The notes below the pieces were generated by a model. That model saw nothing but the letters and a program-made list of their open reading frames with translations. It ran no database searches and was not told the origin of the DNA. This document shows positions 56,328 through 64,000 of a DNA stretch of 64,000 nucleotides, one piece after another (the first letter of the stretch is position 1; the number at the start of each line of letters is the position of its first letter). Made by a program: the position numbers and the translations under genes. This DNA comes from Sulfitobacter sp. HNIBRBA3233. GTDB taxonomy: Bacteria; Pseudomonadota; Alphaproteobacteria; Rhodobacterales; Rhodobacteraceae. Where the stretch lies: the NCBI RefSeq assembly GCF_040149665.1, contig NZ_JBEFLP010000001.1, positions 1,488,001-1,552,000 on the forward strand, given 5' to 3'.

Positions 56328-58760
56328 TCAGACGACCTCTTTGAGGTGCGGCACATCCGCTTTCGGCGTGGCGGTGTCGACGGCTTCCCACTCCAGACCT
56401 CCGGTATACCGCCACGCCATCTGGCCTGCGTCATCCAGCGCGAAAAGATGCAGCCAGCGGTTGTCGAAGAGCGCCCGCACCCCTTCGTGGCGGCGCAGGA
56501 TGTCTGTCATCGCCTCGCGCGGCGCCTCGATGCAAACCGAAAGGCGCAGCGGCTCGTGGGCGTAATCCTCTCCGTCGTGGACCGACTGCCATGGCAGACC
56601 CGCACGCAGCAGCCCGCCGTTGCCTTCGATCACGCCGATCCCGCCCGTGACGTTGTGCAATAGCTTGTTCCCGCCACCGAAAACCGATGGCGCCACGGTC
56701 GAGCCGTAGTATTGCAGGCTGATCCAGCTTGCGACGACGACCGGTGCGGTAAGGATCAGTTCCAGCACGCCAAAGCCGCTGTCGGCCCGCCAGTCGTAAT
56801 TGTGCAGGAACGCGCGGCCTTCCAGACTGCGCCCTGCGGTCCGCGAGCGCGGGGCCGCGATGAACGCCTTGCAGCCCGCAAGCGCCCATTCGGGGCGCAC
56901 CTCGGCCCAATCGCGCGAACGCTGGGCCACATCGCCGCCACCTTCCGCCCGTGGCAGCCGCAGGGCGCGCTCTGCGCGCGTGACCTGACCGGCGGCCTCC
57001 AGCCACGATTTCACCTGCCGCAGGTCCGACTGGTGAGCGGAGGCATCCGTATCCTTGTCGTAGATTTTCACGGCATCGGTCGTGGTATCGTGCAGCGCGG
57101 CTAGAAACACCGTGTCCTCGGGCACCGTGATCCCCCGTGATGGCAGTGCGGCACGCACCTCCCTGTCGTTCAGAACCTGCGCCAGTATCCGCGCGTTGAC
57201 CTCGCCGGAGTATCCGCCACAGGCCCCGCAGTGCAGCGCCGACGCGTGGGGGTTGTTCGTCACATTCGCCCCGTGTCCCGCCAGCATCACCACGCGCGCG
57301 AAATTCTCGGTCAGCGACATCGCGCGCAGAACCGTCTCGGCAGCCGTGATCCGCGCGTCCAGATCGAGCGCCGGGTCGAGCTGCGGCGCGGGACCGTCGG
57401 GCAGGCTCGCATGCTCCATCCCCAGACCGTCACGCACCAGCTTGCCCGCGTAGATCGGGCCCATCGCCTCCACAAAGGCGAATGACGACACCGCCGCCAT
57501 CTTGAACCGGCCCCACGCCCGGGTGGCGCGCGCGGCAAAGCGGTAGGTCAGATCCTCGTCCGCCTGTTCTTCGCCACCGGACCGGCTGCTGACCGAAGGG
57601 TTCAGCAAGACCGGCAAGCGCAACTCGTCGACATCAGAGCCGAACCCGCGATGCTTGGTCCCGATACCGAAAAAGCCCGCGAAACCGATCGTCTCGATCG
57701 CCGGATCGACGGCTTCCAATGCGCGGCGGAAGACTTCGGACCGCACATCGATACAAAAGGCCGCCTGCAATGCGGGCCTCTGCGCGCGCGCGGCAGGCGC
57801 CTCGGATGCAAAGAGCGCAGCAAGATCGCGCTGGCCCGCCCGCTCTGCCGCTTCTTGCAGGATCTCGTCCACGATCAGGTCGGGCGAGACTGTAAGCTCT
57901 TGTGCGTGCGCCGCACAGGTGCGGGCCCATTCATCGGCGACTTCGTCCTCGTACTGGATGAAAAGCGCCTCTTCCCACGTCAGCCGGATCGCAAGGATCT
58001 CGGCCATGATCGGATCGGTGCCGCCCGCCAGTTCGGCTTGCCACAGCCGGTAGCGCGCGAATTGCGCCCATCCGCCCAGCGTCATCAGCAACTGGTGGAA
58101 ATAGGTCTCAAGCATCGCTTCGCTCAGCCCCAGCCTGGCGGCGGCCCGCGCGATGGCGCCTTCGGCTGTCTCGGGCGCATCAAAAGCGTGTGCGGCGAAG
58201 CCGCGAAGCCCCTGTATCTCGGGCGTCAGATCGTGCGAGGCGACGGCGCGCCACTCGTTCCAGGGCCCCCGCCTGCGGGGTGCGGCCCACAGGGCCTGAC
58301 CCGCGTCGAAATAGGAGGCAGACCATGCCCCCAGCCGCTCCGCGATCAAAGCCGGCCAGTCGAGCCGCGAGGCATCGGCGGCAAGGTCGGCCACCGTGGG
58401 CAGAGGTTTGGGCGTGCGCACCGCTGTTTGCGCGGCCTTTTTCAGCGCATCCAGATCGACGGGGCGCGCCCCTGCCGGTGCCGCCGCAAGTGCCGCGGCC
58501 AGATCGTCGTCCGTGATCCGGCCATCGGCGATTCGCGCCTGATACCAGTCGCGCGGCATCGCCACGGGGACACCCGCCACCCGTGCAAGACGCGCACCCG
58601 TTGTGGCAAGCGTCTCGCCCGTCTGGCCGAGGAAGGGGTTCACCGCGACCGAGGAGGCCAGCGGCCAGACCGGCGGTATCGCCCGGCCCGCAGCATCGGC
58701 CGCATGCATCAGGTCTGCGGAAGGAAGTGCATTTTCGCGTGTCATGTCAGTCACTTTCAT
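56328..58760 (-). CDS. dabA: DAB inorganic carbon transporter, subunit DabA (UPF0753/DUF2309)
   Basis: The 810-aa soluble subunit has the beta-carbonic-anhydrase-like zinc site expected in DabA: Cys336 and Asp338 ([13 protein letters not shown]), His496 ([12 protein letters not shown]) and Cys511 ([10 protein letters not shown]). In DABs the DabA/DabB pair is proposed to convert CO2 to bicarbonate vectorially, powered by cation flow through DabB. dabB lies 3 nt upstream on the same strand. No RuBisCO or carboxysome genes are in the window, as in DABs of heterotrophs. Confidence 0.94.
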   Translation of the reverse strand: MKVTDMTRENALPSADLMHAADAAGRAIPPVWPLASSVAVNPFLGQTGETLATTGARLARVAGVPVAMPRDWYQARIADGRITDDDLAAALAAAPAGARPVDLDALKKAAQTAVRTPKPLPTVADLAADASRLDWPALIAERLGAWSASYFDAGQALWAAPRRRGPWNEWRAVASHDLTPEIQGLRGFAAHAFDAPETAEGAIARAAARLGLSEAMLETYFHQLLMTLGGWAQFARYRLWQAELAGGTDPIMAEILAIRLTWEEALFIQYEDEVADEWARTCAAHAQELTVSPDLIVDEILQEAAERAGQRDLAALFASEAPAARAQRPALQAAFCIDVRSEVFRRALEAVDPAIETIGFAGFFGIGTKHRGFGSDVDELRLPVLLNPSVSSRSGGEEQADEDLTYRFAARATRAWGRFKMAAVSSFAFVEAMGPIYAGKLVRDGLGMEHASLPDGPAPQLDPALDLDARITAAETVLRAMSLTENFARVVMLAGHGANVTNNPHASALHCGACGGYSGEVNARILAQVLNDREVRAALPSRGITVPEDTVFLAALHDTTTDAVKIYDKDTDASAHQSDLRQVKSWLEAAGQVTRAERALRLPRAEGGGDVAQRSRDWAEVRPEWALAGCKAFIAAPRSRTAGRSLEGRAFLHNYDWRADSGFGVLELILTAPVVVASWISLQYYGSTVAPSVFGGGNKLLHNVTGGIGVIEGNGGLLRAGLPWQSVHDGEDYAHEPLRLSVCIEAPREAMTDILRRHEGVRALFDNRWLHLFALDDAGQMAWRYTGGLEWEAVDTATPKADVPHLKEVV

Positions 58761-58763
58761 GTC

Positions 58764-60308
58764 TCAGATTTTCCGCCGCAGGGTCCAGCCCCCGAGCACG
58801 CGGTCAAAGATCGCATTGGCATAAAGCCCGTTCGAGAGATGGACGCGCAGCCCCGCCGCCGCCGGGTGATAGGCCCACAAAGGAAACATCGCCTGCGCCA
58901 CGGCGACCGCGCCGAAGCTGATGACGGCCAGCACCATCAGCGCCCACTCCAGCGGTCCGGGCACGGGCGTCTCGGGCAAGGTGCCCGACAGCAGCCATTC
59001 GGAGCCGCGCTGGAGCGCAAAATACGCCACTGACGCCGCCACCGACATCAGCGCCGTGCGCCGTGTCAGAGCCGCGGGAGCCCGGTCCGCCAGACCTTGC
59101 GCAAGCAGATAGGCGACACCGAAGATCAGGATCGCGCCCAGCGCCACGGCCTGCGGCGACTTGCCCTCGAACCCGAAGCCCAGCCCGACAAACCCGTAGA
59201 TCGCCAGCGCCGCGACAAAGGCTTTGAGCACCGCAGCCCCGTTGGGGATCGCGACCGGTCCGGGCCGCCGGATCGCCGCGACACCTTCAACCGCCTGCCC
59301 CGCCGCAAGAAACGCATGCGCCTTGTAGAGCGAGTGCGCGACGATGTGCAAAAGCGCGAGCGGGAAAAGCGCAAGACCGCATTGCAGGATCATGAACCCC
59401 ATCTGCGCGACCGTAGACCACGCAAGCGATGTCTTGACCGCGGGCTGTGTCAGCATGACCAGACCGCCGAACAGCGCCGAGAACCCGCCAATCGCCACAA
59501 GGATCGCCAGCACACCGGGGGCCAGCAACATGACATCCGCGAAACGGATCAACAGGAACCCGCCCGCGTTGATCACCCCCGCGTGCAGCAGTGCCGACAC
59601 GGGCGTCGGCGTTTCCATCACCTCGGTCAGCCACCCGTGCATCGGGAATTGCGCGGATTTCAGCAGCGCTGCCACGGCCAGGAAAACGGTCGCCCAGATC
59701 GTCGTATCCGGCACAACGCCCGCGCGCGCCGCTTGCAGGATTTCGGCGATGTCGCCGGTGCCAAAGCCGAGCTGCATGAGAACCGCAGCCGTCACCACAG
59801 CCAGATCGCCCAGCCGCGCCGAAATCCACTTCTTGCGCGCCGCGCGCAGGGCCGGCACCCGGTCGGGATAGAAAAGCAGGAGCCGTTGCAGGAAGGCTCC
59901 AGTCGCGAACCATGCCAGCACGAAAAGCCACAGCGTGCCCGCCGTCACCAAGAGCATCACCGAGGCCAGCGTCGCACAGAGCCATCCGGTAAACGCACCC
60001 TGCCGGTCTTCGCCGTCCATGTAGGTGACCGAATAGCGCAGCACGATCCAGCCGACAAAGGACACCAGCAGCAACATGATCGCACTTACCGCGTCGAGCC
60101 TGAGCGTCAGACCGAAAAGCGCGGCCGACGCCGGTCCGGCGAAGAGCAGCACCAGGCCCGACAACACGGCGACACCAAAGGCCGCGAACGCCGCGTATTC
60201 AGCCATCCTGGGCGCGGAGCCCGGACGACGCCCGGGCGTGGTGAAAGCAAAAGCCATGGCGGCAATCATGATTGCCGGGGCCAGAAGGGAGATCGGAAAA
60301 AAGTCCAA
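58764..60308 (-). CDS. dabB: DAB transporter membrane subunit DabB (NuoL/MrpA-like)
   Basis: The 514-aa protein has about thirteen TM helices of the NADH-quinone oxidoreductase proton-channel family, with the central PMHGWLTEVMETPTPVSALLHAG motif and the lysine in LAIFALHIVAHSLYKAHAFL. Start TTG at 60308 (LDFFPISLLAPAIMI) is chosen because a perfect AGGAGG (complement of 60317-60322) sits 8 nt upstream; ATG at 60338 lacks such a site. Forms a two-gene operon with dabA. An A-rich dyad lies upstream (60372-60409). Confidence 0.92.
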   Translation of the reverse strand: MDFFPISLLAPAIMIAAMAFAFTTPGRRPGSAPRMAEYAAFAAFGVAVLSGLVLLFAGPASAALFGLTLRLDAVSAIMLLLVSFVGWIVLRYSVTYMDGEDRQGAFTGWLCATLASVMLLVTAGTLWLFVLAWFATGAFLQRLLLFYPDRVPALRAARKKWISARLGDLAVVTAAVLMQLGFGTGDIAEILQAARAGVVPDTTIWATVFLAVAALLKSAQFPMHGWLTEVMETPTPVSALLHAGVINAGGFLLIRFADVMLLAPGVLAILVAIGGFSALFGGLVMLTQPAVKTSLAWSTVAQMGFMILQCGLALFPLALLHIVAHSLYKAHAFLAAGQAVEGVAAIRRPGPVAIPNGAAVLKAFVAALAIYGFVGLGFGFEGKSPQAVALGAILIFGVAYLLAQGLADRAPAALTRRTALMSVAASVAYFALQRGSEWLLSGTLPETPVPGPLEWALMVLAVISFGAVAVAQAMFPLWAYHPAAAGLRVHLSNGLYANAIFDRVLGGWTLRRKI

Positions 60309-60316
60309 GGCGGGCG

Positions 60317-60322
60317 CCTCCT
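60317..60322 (-). promoter_or_regulatory. Strong Shine-Dalgarno for dabB
   Basis: AGGAGG on the minus strand, 8 nt upstream of the TTG at 60308. It decides the start codon of dabB. Confidence 0.75.
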
Positions 60323-60371
60323 CTGCTCGAATGCACAATGTGCCGCTGAGGTAGAGTGTGGACCGAAAATA

Positions 60372-60409
60372 GAAAAATAGAAATATCAGAGAAATTCATT
60401 CTATTTTTC
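60372..60409. promoter_or_regulatory. Dyad and A-rich direct repeats upstream of the dab operon
   Basis: GAAAAATAGAA (60372-60382) and TTCTATTTTTC (60399-60409) form a perfect 11-bp inverted repeat with a 16-nt spacer. The left arm overlaps three tandem GAAA(A)ATA-type repeats (60365-60386). It lies 64-101 bp upstream of the dabB start. This fits an operator for a regulator that controls dab expression, perhaps LysR-type. No regulator gene is adjacent. Confidence 0.5.
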
Positions 60410-61066
60410 AGAACGGTTCCCCAGCATCTCTTGCGCCCGCCCGCGGGCAGCCACGCCACTCATCAATCCGGACGAAGAACACCTCGCGCGTGCATCTGCC
60501 AGATGCCGCTAACGGGTCCTGTCTGTACTGGAAAGAGATTGCCGGCCGGCACGTAAAGCACCACGTACTAGGCTGTTCGGATGCGGGCCAAAGCCTCGCA
60601 AAAACAGCGTTTTAAGAAAAATGGCGGAGACGAAGGGACACTCGGACAATGATGATCAAGCCCTTGAAACCCCTAAAAACATGAGCCTTAGGGGCGCAAG
60701 CGTGTGTGGTAATGGCGAAGTATATCGAAAAAAGAAGGCGCGTCTGGTACGCAAAGCTCGAAATCCCCGAGGCTTGGAACAGATGCGCAGCATTTTGGCA
60801 AAACCGAGGTCCGCAAAGAGAACAAAGCTGCCGTTGAGCAGAAATTGCATTAGTTGAGCGCCAACGCACAGGTCGTAAAGTTATACGCTGCAGATATTTC
60901 AGGTGCCTTCATCTGTGAATTTCACATGTCTTCATCGATGTCGCTCGCGAAAACGAAATTCCCCCAGCGTTTATAGTGTAGCTCAATAAAACTGTCTGCT
61001 TGAGTTATCTCAGAAGCAATTCTGGGGCCTGGCATCCGATGGTTTCGTTGTTCGGCGTCTTCCGCT
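60410..61066. other. Gene-free low-GC stretch with a tRNA-like fragment
   Basis: No convincing gene is visible: the 78-aa frame at 60621-60857 and its antisense frames have no recognisable features. The stretch holds the tRNA-Ser-like 17 nt at 60622-60638 and a hairpin CCCCTAA/TTAGGGG (60670-60694). It marks the transition to the AT-richer right end. Confidence 0.6.
60622..60638 (-). other. Possible attachment-site core: serine-tRNA 3'-end fragment
   Basis: The plus strand reads TGGCGGAGACGAAGGGA, the reverse complement of TCCCTTCGTCTCCGCCA. That is the typical shape of the T-arm 3' strand, acceptor stem and CCA of a serine tRNA with acceptor GGAGACG. The tRNA body does not continue beyond it, so it looks like an att core left by an integrative element, or an eroded tRNA. 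Confidence 0.45.
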
Positions 61067-62182
61067 CTATATTTTGGCGCCGCACTCGCGGAAGAAAGCG
61101 AGCATCTCGTCGCTCAGCAATCCTTTTCCTGTGGCCATTTGCATTAACTCAAAGGCACAACTGTTGTTTACCTCAACCACAACTGGTCCATCTTCGGTCA
61201 ATGCAATATCGGTTGAGCCATACTTGTTTGCCCCATGGAGAAGTGCAACTTTTTCATTCAGCGCCTTAAGTTCAGACCACATGGGAAGTTGTTCACCGAT
61301 CAGCTTGCGCGCAGAGTTTGGCAGGCTGTCATATTCAACACGGGTCCCGTCCTGCGTGTCTACAATCGTCAGGATCGTTCCGGTCTCAGGGTCCAGATGA
61401 CACAGCAGGTTTCCAGGCCGCCAGAAGTTATCGGCCACGTTGCTCTGCATCGGAATCTTCAGCGCCGCGAAGGGAACACTCAATCCATCCTTTCCGATGA
61501 GGTTTAGCAATCGCACGGTGCCAATTGCATCTGTGAGGCCATCAAAAAAGCTGTGCGGGATCAGGCACTTTTGGATAATGTAGCTCTGATCACTAAAGAA
61601 ATTTTCTGCCAATTCCTTGAAAGTGACGGGGGCCTGACCCTCAATTAGAACATGGGAACTGGTACAGCCATTTATGCGGAAGGCGCCGGCGCTCCACATG
61701 CCCGTCATCGGCTTAGCGAAAAAAGGAAAGGCTGGTCCTGCATCAAAAAATGATTTGAGGTCTTCCGCAGTTTCCAACTTCGGCACATCAGGAAAGCTAC
61801 GTGGCCCCTGGTCGAAAACAGCGGCGATTGCAGGAACGGGCAGATCGTGTTGGCTCAAAAAGCTTGAGGACAACCATTTGTCTTCTGTGACTGCCCACCA
61901 ACTTGTATCATTGCAGGCATTGACGATCGGCCAGTGGATATGTGCTGAAACAAACCGGTTCCGCTCCTCGTCGCTCCAGCGCTTTCTGTCATAGAGTTCA
62001 TAAAGCATGTATTCGTAGAACCGGAGTTTACCCTGTCCCCGTCTCAACTTTCGATAGTCAAACCAGATGGATACCGGATTTTTTCCACTCCGGCGAGCCG
62101 CTTTGACGAGAGCCGGAGCAACTTCGATCTGCCGCTTGCTTCCGATCATGTCGATATCTTTTGCCTGTGCAGTCATGTCCAT
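61067..62182 (-). CDS. Sugar-transfer-associated ATP-grasp protein
   Basis: The 371-aa protein resembles the sugar-transfer-associated ATP-grasp family: ADNFWRPGNLLCHLDPETG, STDIALTEDGPVVVEVNNSC (ATP-grasp metal-binding Glu/Asn), and FPFFAKPMTGMWSAGAFRIN. ATP-grasp enzymes join a carboxylate to an amine or thiol through an acyl-phosphate. Codon use is visibly less GC-biased than in the genes left of 60 kb. ATG at 62182 or the in-frame ATG two codons later are both possible. Confidence 0.65.
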   Translation of the reverse strand: MDMTAQAKDIDMIGSKRQIEVAPALVKAARRSGKNPVSIWFDYRKLRRGQGKLRFYEYMLYELYDRKRWSDEERNRFVSAHIHWPIVNACNDTSWWAVTEDKWLSSSFLSQHDLPVPAIAAVFDQGPRSFPDVPKLETAEDLKSFFDAGPAFPFFAKPMTGMWSAGAFRINGCTSSHVLIEGQAPVTFKELAENFFSDQSYIIQKCLIPHSFFDGLTDAIGTVRLLNLIGKDGLSVPFAALKIPMQSNVADNFWRPGNLLCHLDPETGTILTIVDTQDGTRVEYDSLPNSARKLIGEQLPMWSELKALNEKVALLHGANKYGSTDIALTEDGPVVVEVNNSCAFELMQMATGKGLLSDEMLAFFRECGAKI

Positions 62183-62644
62183 CTCGTGCCTCTAAATTTT
62201 TCTATTTGTAGAAGTTGGATTTTCCTGAACCAAACAGAAATTTATGAAGAGAGTTAGGCGCGATTATGGCATTCGAGACTCCCCGGATCGGCAACGATTG
62301 TCTGCCTCGGAATAGTTCTCGCCGCATGCCGCAACTGGCACGAAGCCCCACTGTGCGAAGACTGCGATAACTTAGCTGATTGTGAACGTGTCAAACTATG
62401 TTTTGGAACGGTGCCGAATGTCACTGTACCCGCAGCGCGGACCTCAATGCATAACGCAGCGAACTTCCGCTTCCCGCCCCTTGTGTCTACAGAGTAGCCA
62501 AGTTCAGGAACGGCCCAAAACTGCCATTTGCTCCATGCCCGTGCGCTGCAATGCAACCGCGCCAAACCGGCCATTCATCCAAGGCGCAGCATCTTCGATG
62601 GTTAGGCTCTGACAGCAACTAACAGTGGCCGTTGAAGCCTAAAC
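62183..62644. other. Gene-free intergenic stretch
   Basis: A 462-bp gap with no convincing gene. The frame at 62254-62574 (-) has Ser/Arg/Cys-rich, low-quality sequence. Short strings such as CGAATGTC, CGAACTTCCGCTTCCCGCCC and CATTTGCTCC resemble, from memory, degenerate intergenic repeats common in Rhodobacterales. Promoters for the ATP-grasp gene may lie near 62190-62230, where an AAATAGAAAAAT string occurs on the minus strand. Confidence 0.4.
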
Positions 62645-63868
62645 TTATGCCGCTGCGTCCTGCTGGGTCGCTATTTCCAAAGGAACCAAGACCGAGAATG
62701 TCGAACCTTGGCCCAGTGCGCTTTTAAGAGTGATTGTACCCTCCATCCGGTCGACCATACGTTTCACGATGGGCATCCCGAGGCCTGTTCCTCCGTAAGT
62801 TCTTGCCGTATGGGGTTCAGCCTGTTGAAATTCCTTGAAGATTTTTTCATGATGCTCTGGCGCAATACCAATGCCTGTGTCGACGACGTTAATGGCAACT
62901 TGACCATAGGAATCTTCGCCAATGCTGACTGTGATGGAGCCGGTATCCGTAAATTTGACGGCATTTCCAACCAAATTTTGCATAACGGTTTGAAGCGCAT
63001 CTTTGTCTGCAAGATACGTGTTGCCAGCGAGTTGATTGTTGACACTGAGAGTTATGGATTTTGAATCTGCAAGGCTCTGGAACTCGCTCAAGATATCACT
63101 GGCAAGCTTCCCGATATCGGTTTCTTCTTCTACAACTTCGAAGTGTCCAGCATCGAGTTTCGTCAGATCAAGTACATCGTTGACGAATTTCAATAGCTTG
63201 TCCGCTGATCGGTCAAGGATCGAAATCAAGTTTTTCGATTGTTCTACAGATTTTAGACCCTGTAGAAGCTTGATCGCGCCGATAATACCTGTAACCGGCG
63301 TTCTGATTTCGTGACTGACGTGCGCAATGTATCCACTGCGGGTTGCCATGATCTCTTGCAGATCGACACGCGCCTTGTGTTCCTCGAGGGCTGAGGTCCT
63401 TGCCCTCACGATATCGTCAACGCAACGAGCCATATCTTCAAGGATACCTACTTCATGCTGGGTCCATTCTCTCGGGGAGTCAGACATGCAGCATACCGCA
63501 CCGATTACCTTTCCGGACACTGTATGAATTGGACTGCCGAGATAGGAACGCAAACCATTTTGGATTACGAAGTCATTTTCCCGAGTTCGAGCATCCTCGA
63601 GCAAATCTGGAATCGCGACCGTCTTCTGGCTTACCTGTACATATTGACAGATTGATTCTTCGATGGGGATGTCGCGAACGGTGGGATCGTCAAAACAAGA
63701 CCCTACATATGTAGAGATGTATTGCCGACCGTCTTGCTTTTCCAGGACCGAGACAAAAGAGATAGGAACACCAAACACTCGGCTTGCAAGAGTGTTAATG
63801 TTCTTTAGGCTATCGTCCATGCTGCCATGCAGCAATCCAAGCGCCTCGAACGTATACGTTTTGGCCAT
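62645..63868 (-). CDS. Soluble GAF-domain sensor histidine kinase
   Basis: The 407-aa protein has an N-terminal GAF domain (about residues 15-150), a coiled linker, a HisKA dimerisation domain with phosphoacceptor His186 (HVSHEIRTPVTG), and a HATPase domain with the N box NLVGNAVKFTDTG, G1 DTGIGI and G2 GGTGLGMPIV. No TM helix, so it senses a cytoplasmic ligand. The start at 63868 (MAKTYTFEAL) has AGGAG upstream. No receiver domain or response regulator is in view; the partner may lie beyond the window. Confidence 0.9.
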   Translation of the reverse strand: MAKTYTFEALGLLHGSMDDSLKNINTLASRVFGVPISFVSVLEKQDGRQYISTYVGSCFDDPTVRDIPIEESICQYVQVSQKTVAIPDLLEDARTRENDFVIQNGLRSYLGSPIHTVSGKVIGAVCCMSDSPREWTQHEVGILEDMARCVDDIVRARTSALEEHKARVDLQEIMATRSGYIAHVSHEIRTPVTGIIGAIKLLQGLKSVEQSKNLISILDRSADKLLKFVNDVLDLTKLDAGHFEVVEEETDIGKLASDILSEFQSLADSKSITLSVNNQLAGNTYLADKDALQTVMQNLVGNAVKFTDTGSITVSIGEDSYGQVAINVVDTGIGIAPEHHEKIFKEFQQAEPHTARTYGGTGLGMPIVKRMVDRMEGTITLKSALGQGSTFSVLVPLEIATQQDAAA

Positions 63869-63933
63869 AGTGCTGCTCCTTGTTTTCTGGCTAGGTTGAT
63901 TGATCCAGAGATCATCCTTTTTTTCAGAAACTA

Positions 63934-63946
63934 AGTAGATCCTACT
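63934..63946. promoter_or_regulatory. Short inverted repeat upstream of the histidine kinase
   Basis: AGTAG-ATC-CTACT (63934-63946), 66 bp upstream of the kinase start. It could be an operator. No promoter elements can be placed securely. Confidence 0.25.
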
Positions 63947-64000
63947 ACACACGAGATTGTGTTGGAAATATGAAGTCGAATGGAGTTGGTGAAAAAAGCT

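Noticed and set aside
60621-60857. A 78-aa plus-strand frame starting with MAETKG
   Set aside because: It begins inside the tRNA-like fragment, is basic low-complexity sequence, and has no ribosome-binding site or family features.
62254-62574. A 106-aa minus-strand frame between the ATP-grasp and kinase genes
   Set aside because: Composition (Ser/Arg/Cys/Trp) and lack of any motif indicate non-coding sequence.

Overview
The window is a 64 kb piece of a high-GC alphaproteobacterial chromosome, most likely from the Roseobacter group (Rhodobacteraceae). The evidence is gene content and order: ruvCAB upstream of ybgC-tolQRAB-pal-cpoB-tilS-ftsH, a phosphatidylcholine synthase, a split ycjX/GNAT/ycjF cluster, a DUF1127 protein, and frequent 4-bp stop/start overlaps. 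No species can be named from sequence alone. By eye I found no rRNA, intact tRNA, CRISPR array, transposase or integrase.

Layout. 0-2.7 kb (+): C-terminal part of a ligase-associated Lhr-type helicase, pdeM and a PaaI-type thioesterase. 2.7-8.2 kb (-): C1 metabolism (folD, fhs), a MOSC protein and ftsH. 8.3-18.2 kb (-): a long co-directional block ruvC-ruvA-ruvB-hypothetical-ybgC-tolQ-tolR-tolA-tolB-pal-cpoB-tilS, running on towards ftsH (recombination, cell-envelope integrity, tRNA modification, proteolysis). 18.5-25.4 kb: a DUF1127 gene, a one-TM protein, prmA with two transporters (MATE, MFS), and priA. 25.4-28.6 kb (+): a fructose-6-phosphate aldolase-like transaldolase, DUF484, xerC and pcs. 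28.6-35.4 kb (-): ogt, a DUF3253 protein, ileS, and the ycjX-GNAT-ycjF coupled set; truA diverges from it. 36.3-39.4 kb (-): a coupled trio of an M19 dipeptidase, a 551-aa protein of unknown function and a DUF3726 protein. 39.4-41.4 kb (-): a DoxX-like protein and an ECF sigma/anti-sigma pair. 41.5-44.8 kb (+): a DsbA-fold isomerase, a FOXRED1-like oxidoreductase, a GNAT protein and a uronate-dehydrogenase-like protein. 44.9-47.5 kb (-): a MarR regulator with a palindromic site, a COQ8-like ABC1 kinase and a CIA30-domain protein. 47.6-51.8 kb (+): an ABC ATPase, an FtsX-type permease and a secreted AttH/CrtC-like protein in a translationally coupled unit. 51.8-56.3 kb: an acyl-CoA synthetase, an SDR, an SMP-30 lactonase and a serine hydrolase. 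56.3-60.3 kb (-): the DAB-type inorganic-carbon transporter (dabB-dabA).

Right of about 60.36 kb the base composition drops visibly, gene density falls, and a 17-nt stretch resembling the reverse complement of a serine-tRNA 3' end lies at 60622-60638. The two genes there, a sugar-transfer-type ATP-grasp protein and a GAF histidine kinase, look like accessory or island DNA whose other end is outside the window.

The best candidates for undescribed biology are: a long rod-like inverted repeat (about 90 nt) in the ileS leader; an 11-bp dyad overlapping A-rich direct repeats upstream of the dab operon; the M19/unknown/DUF3726 coupled trio; a recurring GAGTTTA-type intergenic element; and a cluster of homologues of mitochondrial assembly factors (FOXRED1, COQ8, CIA30/NDUFAF1).
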